From NCBI GenBank assembly GCA_022828595.1, contig JAKGHH010000007.1, forward strand, positions 65,460,727 to 65,524,726: a stretch of 64,000 nt of DNA. The letters are read 5' to 3'. Position 1 is the first letter of the stretch; each line of letters begins with the position of its first letter. The notes under the pieces are model-generated. The model ran no database searches. It was not told the origin of the DNA and saw nothing but the letters and a program-made list of their open reading frames with translations. The position numbers were made by a program, and so were the translations under genes. Shown here in pieces: positions 31,690 through 41,476 of this stretch. Source of the DNA: Nelumbo lutea (Eukaryota; Streptophyta; Magnoliopsida; Proteales; Nelumbonaceae).

Positions 31690-32100
31690 AATACCAAATA
31701 ACAGCTTCTGTCCACATCATTTATGAGAAAACAGCTGGTAATTGCAATGTCAAGTGCAGAAGCAGAGTATGAAGCTATGGCACATGGTGTGAAACCTTGT
31801 ATGGTTGAATTCACTGCTTCATGAGCTTGGGTTCCTTGTACAGGACCTAAAAAATTTGTATCGTTATTGTAAGGTACCATTAGAACTGCTCATGGTTCTA
31901 CTCAATACTATAAAGAGAAATTCAACTGAAGTTAATCACTGCTACAGTTGTAAATGATGGAACGGATTATCAGTTGTGGGTCATTAATTAGGAAGCTAGG
32001 CATGATTGACATCTTTTCAACTTCTTTAGGGGGGGGTTGTCAGGTCTGGGTCTTCTCAATACTGGTATTTTAGCAAGCACAATCTGATTATCCAGTCTTA
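31690..32100 (+). pseudogene. Copia RNase H and 3' end remnant
   Basis: Plus-strand translation near 31725-31800 gives AMSSAEAEYEAMAHGV, the conserved copia RNase H signature. It is followed by LLHELGF and RYCKVPLE (decayed LYCDNKAA) in shifted frames. A polypurine run AGGGGGGGG at about 32029-32036 then precedes TTGTCAGG, a possible LTR start. It lies just upstream of the WD40 exons in opposite orientation. Heavily degenerate. Confidence 0.6.
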
Positions 32101-32149
32101 TCCTCTCTCCTATTGAGAAATCTAGTATTTTAGTAAAAAATTTGGACAT

Positions 32150-33880
32150 TCATTCAGCTCAACCTCAAGGTCCAATGAAGGTCTATAATTCTGCTGAATC
32201 TCAAAGTTCAAATAAGGCCCTCCACCCACAACTCCCTAACATGTCCATAATCTCCTTTTTCACCACTCTCCAACATGCTTTATAAAAAGAAATATTAAAC
32301 CCATATGGACCAGGAGCCTTCTCCCCCTTGATTTTCTTTACCTCCTCTCTAAATTCTTCCTCTTTGCCAGTCCCCTACCCCTCTTTCTTTTCCTGTGCCT
32401 CTCTAAATCCGCAAACACCAAACTTCTCCCTTTATTTTCTTGTGCCTCTTTTTTTCTTGCTCTTTGCCAGTCCCCTACCCCTCTTTCTTTTCCTATTAAG
32501 GAAGTTTGGTGTCAGCCGATTCCCCCCAAATTTAAGGCTTTTTGTTGGGAAGTGGTCTATGGGAAGATTAACACATTGGACTACTTGCAAAAGAAAAGGC
32601 CTTTCTTGTGTATTTCCCCAAGTAGTGTACTCTTTGCAAATCTGATGGTGAATCTTGTTACCATTTACTAATTTCTTGTTTCTTTGCTGCAGATATTTGG
32701 GATTGGTTTTTCTCTCTGTTTGGGTGCAGGTGGAACATGCCAATGGAGATTAAGTCACTGTTTGACCCTTCTACCTTTGCTTGGCCAAAAAGAAGGGGAA
32801 GAATAATGTGGAGATGCACTAGAGCAACAGTGATTTGGACCTTATGGGAAGAAAGAAATGCAAGAAGCTTTCAAGAAAAGGAGGAACTGTTTGCATTGGC
32901 TATTAACTTTGGATTTATTTAGACAGTTCTCCTTTGATGATATTTGGAGGAACTGGTTTTCAGTGGCATCTAGTTTAGTGCAAAAAATTAAAACAAGGTT
33001 GGTGTGGGCACCTCCTCTTGAAGGTTTTCTGAAATTAAACTTTGATGGGAGTAGTCAAGGCAACCCAGGGTCCTTTGGGAATTGGAGTCATAAGAGATAA
33101 GGGTTTATACTAGCACTTTATTTAGGACTGATGGGGGTTGGAGATTCTTTAAAGGCTGAACTGTTTGCAGTTTTACAAGGTGTTCAGATTGCAAAATACA
33201 TGAATTTGGAGAACCTGGTGATTAAAGGGGACTCAAAGGTGGTGGTAGGTTGGCTAAGAAATCCAGACTCAGTGATTTGATGTTGTAGAATGAAATGAAG
33301 AAGTTCCATTGGTTAACACAACAGATGAACCTGAGTATACAATAGGAGGGAAGGGAGGCAAATGCATTGGCTGATTCTTTAGCAAAGCAAGGGCTAATTA
33401 GGGATCAGTTGTATTGGGCACATTTGTAATTACTGTGCTAGCTTTGATTTAATAGTGAGGCTGCATTTCACACCTCCCTTTGGGATGCTTGTAACAGTGT
33501 CTATCATTATTTATCTCGATGAAATTTAATGATCTTTTACTTATTAAAAAAAACAGATTAGTGAAATATATGTGTTTAATATATTTTTATTTAGAAAATA
33601 AATTCTTCCTCCAGACCTTCCACTCATCCCCAATCCTATCAAACTCCATATTCCCTCAGAAACAACTTCTGCTCATCAATTATTCTATCACCTTTCCCAA
33701 ACCTAACAATAGTGTTTCTCTTTCTCGACCTCTTACCAAGGTCTGAAAAGAAGTACTCTTATCCCCTTCTGTCAACCACAAGGCCCTTGATTTTTGTCTC
33801 CAAGCCCATCTCCTCAAAGTGAAACATTCTCTCTAACTCCACTCCTAACCCTTCCCTCTCCTCTCTCCAGACCCCGACAA
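32150..33880 (-). pseudogene. L1 LINE fragment, split by a second L1
   Basis: The complement of 32205-32355 reads KIKGEKAPGPYGFNISFYKA, matching the start of the L1 reverse transcriptase (KAPGPDGF). The complement of 33600-33890 reads parts of the linker upstream of the RT (RRWAWRQKSRALWLTEGD). In an intact L1 these two parts would be adjacent in this orientation. They are separated by a plus-strand L1 3' end (32495-33553), so the second element inserted into the first. Confidence 0.6.
32460..33553 (+). pseudogene. L1 LINE 3' part (zf-RVT and RNase H), with poly(A)
   Basis: Plus-strand frames give IPPKFKAFCWEVVYGKIN (zf-RVT-like), RRGRIMWRCTRATVIWTLWEE and the RNase H start LKLNFDGSSQGNPG, then LKAELFAVLQGVQIAK and VIKGDSKVVVGWL. 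The order is that of the C-terminus of a plant L1 ORF2. Frameshifts and stops break it. It ends in AAAAAAAA at 33546-33553. A 35-bp direct repeat starting CTCTTTGCCAG lies at 32360-32394 and 32460-32494 next to the 5' junction. Confidence 0.75.
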
Positions 33881-36355
33881 TTTTTTTTTGACCAGTAATC
33901 AAAGGTATTTCATTTCATTAAGAGAAAAGAGATTACAGATTCATAATATATTAGATAAAAAAGAAATACAACCTTTTCCAATTTACATAGATTATCCCAA
34001 ATATGCCTAGAATAGTTGATCCCTATGTGCAACTTGCTTTGCCAACTTATCAGCCATCCCATTTTCTGTTCTATTAAACCATTTGTAACTTGACTCTAGA
34101 TCATTATCTAATCTATTTATTTATCTTATTAGATGTCTGAACTTCCACACTACTGGATTGTTATCATCCATCCATGAAATTACTAATTTTCAATCACCTT
34201 CTATTTCTAAGTTCTTAAAACCCCTTTGTTTTGCTAGTTTCAGGGCTTGAAGGCTGATATTTCTGCTCTTACCAAATCCCCTACTCCTATCAGTCCTGAG
34301 AGTAGTGTTACCACTTTCCCTGCTTCATCCTTGAACACTCCTATTTCTGACAAACCAGGATTTCTCAAGGAGCTTCCATTAAAATTAAGTTTTAGTCTGT
34401 TTGATTGAAGAGGTTTCCAGTCCAGAACTACTCTTTCTTTCATAGCTGCTGAATTGGCCACTTCAAACCAGGCTCTGATAATATCATCTACTGCCACCAA
34501 TTTGAAAGCTTCCAAAGATTTTGCCCACATTGTTGTTTTGGTCTTTATTCTTTCAACAATATCCTCCAAGTTCCTTGCCTTGTCTTTGAACAGTCTTTCA
34601 TTTCTTTCCTCCCATAGAGTCCAAATTGTAGCTGCCCTTGCTGTCTTCCATAGTAATCTTCCTCTCTTTTTTTTCTTGCCCGAAGAAAGCTGGATTAAAA
34701 AGAGTTGCACAGTCCCGTAGAGGGTCCCACCTGCAACCAAATAGAGGAGATGCACGACCAAACAGAAAATGACTTCTTCTTTGGAGAACATCACAGGTAT
34801 TTATCTTTCCCCAAGTAAACTCCCCATCAGAAGAAGGCTTGGACTTTTTGGGGAATAAGCTAACTCCAATTTTCTTTCGCAGGAAAGTTACCTCCCCTCC
34901 CAGAGTCTAAGGAAACTAGAGTGTCAAAAAAAGAAGCGCAAGAGAAAGATTGGAAAGGGGAAGGTGTCCAGACTCTGTTATCTTCCACCCTTACATCCAA
35001 GAAGACTGACCCCAAAGCTCGTAACAAATTTATCACTAGATCACATTCTCTATCTCTTAAACCCCTTCTGAAGCCAAAGTTCCGGTTTAGACCTGAGGGA
35101 GAAAGACTCCAAAAACAAGCAATGGGCTTCTTTTTAAGGTTAGAGAGAGCAAAAAGCAAAGGGAATTGAGATTTTAGGGGAGTATCCCCCACCCAAACAT
35201 CCTCCCAAAAAAGGACTTTATTACCATTTCCCACATCAAATTTTGTAAAGTTTAAGAAGGTAGGAAGGACCTCATTTATGGCTTTCCAGGGGGAACAACT
35301 TGAAGCGAGAGGCAAGATCTTTGCATCCCATCCGTTGCCCGAAGCACCATGAATGCTCACTATGACTTCGTTCCACAAACTCTCCTCTTCAGGCAAGTGC
35401 CACAACCATTTCCCAAGTAGAACTGTATTCCTATGTTTCAAGTTTCCTATACCTAGTCCCCCTTGACTCTGAGGCCTACACACTGTTCCCCACTTCACCA
35501 AGTGATCTTTCCTTTCCTCCCCAGGTTCCCAAGGGAAATCTTTCATGATTTTCTCTAGCTTCCATGCTACTTTGGTTGGGATTTGGAATGTAGAGAGGAA
35601 ATAAATTGGGAGGTTTGTTAGGGTTATACTATTAATTTCATCTGCCTTCGAGACCATTCTAGTTAGCACATCAGCCACCAACGTGAAGAGCATTGGAGAG
35701 AGAGGACCCCTTGCCTCAAACCACTCCTTGTTGGAAAAAATCTCTTGAAACTCCATTGATTAAAATAGATAAGTGGCATGAGCTTATGCAGCCTTTTATC
35801 CACTTTCTCCATTTGGCTCCAAAACCCAATTTCTCCATAATCTCCAAAGGAACTCCCGATTAACAAAATCATAGGCCTTTTCAAGATCTAATTTTGCAAA
35901 TAAAACCTTTTTCTTTTCTTTTCCTCCTTTCCTCCACACCACATTCGTTTGCTATCAAAATTTGATCTATTATTTGTCTCCCCTTAACAAAAGCTCCTTG
36001 GTTTTGGGAAATCACCATAAGTAGAACCTTGCTTAGTCTCCCAGATAAGACCTTCGCTAAAATTTTGTAAAAGCTTCCCACCAAACTAATTGGTCTGTAA
36101 TCCTTTGGATGTAAAGCTTCTTTTTTCTTGGGTATTACTGCAATGAAGGTGGAATTTGCACCCTGAGTTACTTTTCCTTTGTACCAATATTCATTAAAGA
36201 CCTCCAACAAATCAACTTTATTTACATCCCAACATTTTTAGTAGAAAGCCATAGTGAATCCATCTAGCCTTGGAGCTCTAGAATTGTCCATTAAGAAAAC
36301 TGCTTCTTTTAGCTCCTCCAAAGTGAACCTCTCTTCCAGTAGTTCCTTCTGGGTC
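33881..36355 (-). pseudogene. L1 LINE ORF2, 3' half (RT, zf-RVT, RNase H)
   Basis: Minus-strand L1 whose poly(A) is the T9 run at 33881-33889. Reading away from it: RNase H (LKLNFNGSSLRNPG, near 34380), zf-RVT linker (AATIWTLWEERNERLF, near 34600), the end of the RT (LGIGNLKHRNTVLLGKWLW, near 35430) and the RT proper (SRAPRLDGFTMAF near 36270, IPKKKEALHPKDYRPISLV near 36110, NQGAFVKGRQIIDQILIA near 36000). Stops and frameshifts separate the pieces, and the segment between about 34800 and 34860 looks deleted. The RT is cut at 36355 by the LTR element at 36361 and continues at 41477. Confidence 0.82.
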
Positions 36356-36360
36356 CTAGG

Positions 36361-37855
36361 TGATGAGAGTAGAATTTATCACATTTTTATCCCCAAATAT
36401 TCTGTCTTTCATAATTAATTAGCACTTAATTGGACTCATATTCCTTGTATTTTGGTTCAGGGCATGAAAGAAGGCATCAGGAGCAAAGAAAGGCAAATCG
36501 GATGATTTTTCACAGTTTCGGCACCGTTCAGTAATCTAGGCCTAACTTGCGTATCCGAACTTCGATTGGGCTGATTCAAGATCCACAGGAAAAATAAGAG
36601 AAAAAGCCACAACTTTCGTGTTTGGGCTTCTGCTGATTCAGCCTGTATCGAAGTAAAATCCAGGCCGAAGTCACAGCAAATTCGCAGGAAGGCCCAATCC
36701 ACAGCTAAAGCCCAACTTGCAGAAAAGCCTGGCAGCAGCCCAATTCGCAGAGGAGGTCTAATACAAATCAAAGAACAAAAAACTGAGAAAAATCCTTCTA
36801 GATCTAAATTCTTGATGTAATCTTAGAAGGAGAAAGGGATTGAGTTTACTAGATAAAGAGAGAAGAGTAGGATTAGACTAAGACTTTCTATTTTTGCAAG
36901 ATAAACTTCAAGAGGAAGTAGGAGACCGCCTCCTCCCCTTTAATCTATATAAAGTGGGGGCAGAACAGCTTTACGCATCACTTAATCTCTGAATTGAATC
37001 AAGAAGCAAAGGAACAATCAACCAAAAAAGGAGAAAACAAATCAAGAAACTTGGGGAAGGTGATCAAGAATTCAAGAAGCCTCAAGAAGAGGAGATCTCA
37101 GCACCATGGGCGAATTCAAGAGTTCTTTCTTTCCCTTTGTTTGCCTTAATTCTTTTATCATGAACTGATTTATTTCTTGCCAGGGCTGTGGAAAGCCTAA
37201 CCATGTTAATGAATATATTTTTATCTTTATGATTTATCCAAGATTGTGATTTCCATATAGTCTATGAATTATTATGCTTAATGCAATTAAGAGCTTGGCC
37301 ACCTCTTAATTGATTTGAGTTATGTGAATGATACGAGAGAGGAATTAACATAATCGATTGAATAGTTCATAGTGTGAATTGAATGGTATATATAGATATA
37401 TATGCATGATTCATCTGAATTTAATGGTTTTACTTGGACTTAATGCACTTCCATGTTAGAACTCTACTCGAGAGATCGAAGGGTTACCTGATGAGCGTAG
37501 TTTTTGTATATCTCAAGAGAGAATATTAATTAAAATTAGAAAGACCTCAGCTTGTGGGAATAACAAATAATCTTGGTTAATCGAATCCATCAATATTCAT
37601 TACATTAGTTAGGTGGACCAAAAGTCCTAGCGATTTCATCCATTGCATATCCGGTTAGTGATCACCCTTGCTTCTAATTTTCTTTTTCTAGTTTTTATTT
37701 TCAGTAGTTCTTGCTCAAATCTGAATTTCGATTGTCCAAATAATTAGGGAAGACTATGGTTCTAATACTTATTTTGTTAAATCCCCGTGGGAACGATATT
37801 TTTATACTACTTGATAACTAGTGCACTTGCTAGGGTTATATATTTATAGCTATCA
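36361..37855 (+). repeat. 5' LTR of the Athila-like element
   Basis: 1495 bp, TGATGAGAGTAG...AGCTATCA. Nearly the same as 40006-41471 apart from scattered substitutions and one segment near 37160-37200 missing from the 3' LTR. A TATATAAA box lies at 36946-36953, the likely transcription promoter. Confidence 0.93.
36946..36953 (+). promoter_or_regulatory. TATA box in the 5' LTR
   Basis: TATATAAA followed by a G-rich stretch; the same box is at 40590-40597 in the 3' LTR, where 14 Gs follow. Confidence 0.55.
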
Positions 37856-37861
37856 AGTTTT

Positions 37862-37879
37862 TTGCGCCATTGCCAGGGA
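37862..37879 (+). promoter_or_regulatory. Decayed primer-binding site
   Basis: TTGCGCCATTGCCAGGGA, seven bases inside the LTR. The family consensus for a tRNA-Asp primer is TGGCGCCGTTGCCGGGGA; three positions differ. Confidence 0.7.
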
Positions 37880-38009
37880 TTTAATCCTAAAAGAATATTG
37901 GAACTTGTTAACCTTAGTTAATTTGGATTTTTTTTATTTCTGTTTTGTTACTTATTTATTTATTTTTTTATTTGTTCGAACCCTTGCTGTGTTCAGATTT
38001 ATTAGTGCA

Positions 38010-39044
38010 TGACACACACTAGAAGAGAAGGACTAGCAAGATTCAATCCTGAAATAGAAAGAACCCTTCTTTATTTAAAGAGATGCTTAAGGAGTATCCT
38101 CACCATGGAGTACCAGTTCGGTATCAAAATCAGACCTTTTACAATGGCATTACCCCCCCAATCGATCTATTATTGATGCATCTGCAGGTGGCACTATCAT
38201 GAGAAGAACACCAGAGGAAGCCTATGACCTAGTAGAAGAGATGGTGTCAAACAATTATCAATGGAGTAATGATCGAACCAATCAAAGGGGAGTACACCAT
38301 ATCGATTCCTTTGCTACTCTATCGGCTCAACTTGCTAGTCTGAACAAGAAACTTGATACTCTTAATATTGCAGCAATAAATACATTATCTAGCATCCCAT
38401 GTGATTTCCGTGGTCAAATACGACATACTAATTCTGATTGTCCATTAGATAGTCATTTTACTTCATATGAGAATGCTAATTTTATCTCTCATGATGGCAG
38501 GCCGAATTTCAACTCCTACTCAAACACATACAACCCAGGGTGGAGGGATCATCCAAACTTTTCATGGAACAACAATCAACAAAAGGCACTCATGGGATTC
38601 CAACAATAACCACCCCCACAAGAAAAAAAGAGTAATCTGGAAGAAATGATCTCTAAGTTCATTAATGCTATTGAAGCAAGGTTCCAAGAGCATGATAAGA
38701 AGTTCTTAAGTCATGAAGCATCAATCAAGAACTTAGAAGTTCAAGTGGGGCAGATTGTAAATCTGTTGTCGAAAAGAAGAGAGGAACGGCTGCCCAGCAA
38801 TACGGAGAAAAATGCAAAAGAGCAAGTAAATGCCATAGCTTTAGGAAGCGGGAAGACAATTGGTGAGATCCAGAAGGATGGTAAGGAAACTGATGTGGCC
38901 GATCTGCAAAAGGAGATCATAGGGAGTACACCTAAACTGAATTTAGATGCTATTAAACTTCCTCTCCCCTACCCTGAAAGAGTCTTGAAAGCTAACTTGG
39001 ATGAGGAAGTTAAGGAGGTTTTGAACAATTTGAAGGCTGGCTAG
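38010..39044 (+). pseudogene. Gag remnant of the Athila-like element
   Basis: Open pieces at 38199-38609 and 38646-39044 match the C-terminal half of gypsy gag as seen in Athila/Tat elements. The first has TPEEAYDLVEEMVSNNYQW and DSFATLSAQLASLNKKLDTL, then CDFRGQIRHTNSDCPL (a decayed zinc knuckle). The second has EASIKNLEVQVGQIVNLL and LPSNTEKNAKEQVNAI. A stop and a short gap separate them, and the frame ends at 39044 where protease would begin. Not a host gene. Confidence 0.72.
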
Positions 39045-40005
39045 GAAGGGTTCAAGCCAAGACAAGGTAAGGTTCATATGTTGCTGATTTCTCATAAGAG
39101 ACCATTACTCTCTGTTTTGTAGGCCCCTATTCCGTATTTGAACCTGCCCATGATGGAGGGAAGGGGAGCACACCGAAATTTGCGACCAGGAGAGTTAGAG
39201 GATCCGGTTTATGATAGGGAAGTTTGTTTTTCCTTTTTCTTTTTGTTTTTACATTTCTAGTTTAGTTTTTCTGCCCTTTCTTTGCATTTAACGTCACATT
39301 GGGGACAATGTAAGTTTTAAGTGTGGGGGAGGGGATTTAGGATTTAGGTTAGAATTTATGTTGTGTTTTAAAATTTGATTTAGGTCATGTTTTCTGCATT
39401 TGCTTAAAAAAAAAATCAAAACCTCAACTCTTTTGAAATCAATTGAAACAATGTTCTAGGAAAATTTTTATGAACCTAGTAATGAGGTACGATCAAGGGG
39501 TACGTGACTTTTCTGAAGCCATTTCCAGTTAAGCTAGTCCTAAATTCAGGATTACGTAAATAGGGTAAATATTTTACCAAGTAATTCAATTGGTAGGATG
39601 GAGCATAAAATACACCTACCAACCAAGTAATTCAATAGTAGGATGGAGCATAAAATGCACCTACTAGCCAACAAATTCAACAGTAGGATGGAGCATAAAA
39701 TGCACCTACAGGCCGAGTGATCCAAAAGTGAGATAGAGCATAAAATGCACTCACTCCCGATAAAAAGAAATAAAGAGAGAGAGAGAGAGAGGTTTTCCCT
39801 GATAAATTGGATTGACTTATGATTGAGTCGTGTATGTCTTGGTTGTGTTGATTTAATGGTTTGCAATAGTTAACCTAGAATATTTGTGGAAAGATAAAAG
39901 AGAGTTGAGTTTAAAAATTGGTAGGATAGTTAGTTTGTTCTTGTTTTATTTTGCTTGAATTCTGTCTTGCCCGAGGACGGTTAAAAGTTTAAGTGTGGGG
40001 GGGTT
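39045..40005 (+). other. Non-coding 3' region of the Athila-like element
   Basis: No coding capacity. It contains a CACATTGGGGACAATGTAAG segment typical of this element group, two AAGTGTGGGGG polypurine tracts (about 39320 and 39989), the 45-bp tandem array (39580-39757) and a short GA run (39775-39790). Confidence 0.65.
39580..39757. repeat. Four-copy tandem repeat, 45-bp unit
   Basis: GTAGGATGGAGCATAAAATG-type units start at about 39593, 39638, 39683 and 39728; the last is the most diverged (GTGAGATAGAGC). Confidence 0.88.
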
Positions 40006-41471
40006 TGATGAGAGTAGAATTTATCACATTTTTATCCCCAAATATTCTGTCTTTCATAATTAATTAGCACTTAATTGGACTCATATTCCTTGTATTTTGG
40101 ATCAGGGCATGAAAGAAGGCATTAGGAGCAAAGAAAGGCAAATCGGATGATTTTTCACAGTTTTGGTACCATTCGGTAATCTGAGCCTAACTCGCGTATC
40201 CGAACTCCGATTGGGCTGATTCCAGACCCACAGGAATAAGAGAAAAAGCCACAACTTTCATGTTTTAGGCTTTTGCTGATTCTGCCTGCATCAAAGTCAA
40301 ATCTGGGCCTGAAGTCGTAGTAAATTCGTAGAAAGACCCAATCTGCAGCTAAAACCCAACTTGCAGAAAAGCCTGGAAGCAGCCCAATTCGCAGAGGAGG
40401 TCTAATACGAATTCAAGAACAAGAAACTGAGAAGAGTCCTTCCAGATCTAAATTCTTGATGTAATCTTAGAAGTATAAAGGGATTGAGTTCACTAGATAA
40501 AGAGATAAGAATAGGATTAGACTAGGACTTTCTATTTTTGCAAGATAAACTTCAAGAGGAAGTAGGAGACCACCCCCTCCCCTTTAAGCTATATAAAGGG
40601 GGGGGGGGGGGTGGACTAGCTTGACACAATCACTCAATCTCTGGATTGAATCAAGAAGCAAAGGAGCAATCGGTCAAGAAGGAAGAAAACAAATCAAGAA
40701 ACTGAGGGAAGGTGATCAAGAATTCAGGAAACTTCAAGAAGAGGAGATCTCAGCACCATGGGCGAATTCAAGAGTTCTTTCTTTCCCTTTGTTTGCTTTA
40801 ATTCTTTATGATTTATCCATGTTAATGAATATATTTTTATCTTTATGATTTATCCAAGATTGTGATTTCCATATAGTCTATGAATTATTGTGCTTAATGC
40901 AATTAAGAGCTTGGCCACCTCTTAATTGATTTGTGTTATGTGAATGAATCGAGAGAGGAATTTACATAATCGACTGAATAATTCATAGTGTGAATTGAAT
41001 GGTATATAGAGATATATATAAATGATTTATCTGAATTTAATGGTTTTTCTTGGACTTAATGCATTTCCATCTTGAGAGCTCTACTCGAGAGATCGAAGGG
41101 TTACCTGATGGGCGTAGTTTTAGTATTATCTCGAGAGAGAATATTAAATAAAATTGGAAATACCTCAGGTTATGGGAATGACACATAATCTTGGTTAATC
41201 GAATCCTTTAATATTCATTACATTGGTTAGGTGGACCAAAAGCCCTAGCGATTTTATCCATTGCATATTCGGTTAGTGATCACTCTTGCTTCTATTTTCT
41301 TTTTCTAGTTTTTATTTTCAGTGGTTCTTGCTCAATTCTGAATTTTGGTTGTCCAGATAATTAGGGAAGATTGTTGTTCTAATACTTATTTTGTTAAATC
41401 CTCGTGGGAACAATATTTTATACTACTTGATAACTAGTGCACTTGCTAGGGTTATATATTTATAGCTATCA
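40006..41471 (+). repeat. 3' LTR of the Athila-like element
   Basis: 1466 bp, same ends as the 5' LTR. It differs by substitutions, lacks about 37 bases present near 37160-37200 of the 5' LTR, and has a run of 14 Gs (40598-40611) after its TATA box. Confidence 0.93.
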
Positions 41472-41476
41472 CTAGG

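Larger units (their letters stand above)
36361..41471 (+). mobile_element. Athila/Tat-like non-autonomous LTR retrotransposon (LARD type)
   Basis: A complete structure: LTRs 36361-37855 and 40006-41471, decayed tRNA-Asp-type primer site at 37862-37879, gag remnants, no protease, RT or integrase, a tandem repeat, and a polypurine tract (AAGTGTGGGGGGGTTT) just before the 3' LTR. Flanked by CTAGG duplications. The internal region is only about 2.15 kb. The gag sequence and primer site point to the Athila side of Ty3/gypsy. It would need proteins from an autonomous relative. Confidence 0.92.
36356..41476. repeat. Target-site duplication CTAGG
   Basis: CTAGG at 36356-36360 and at 41472-41476 exactly flank the LTR element. 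The flanks are parts of one L1 RT, confirming insertion. Confidence 0.92.

Noticed and set aside
38199..39044. Two clean ORFs that might be a host gene
   Set aside because: Sequence matches Athila/Tat gag and the position between paired LTRs explains them.
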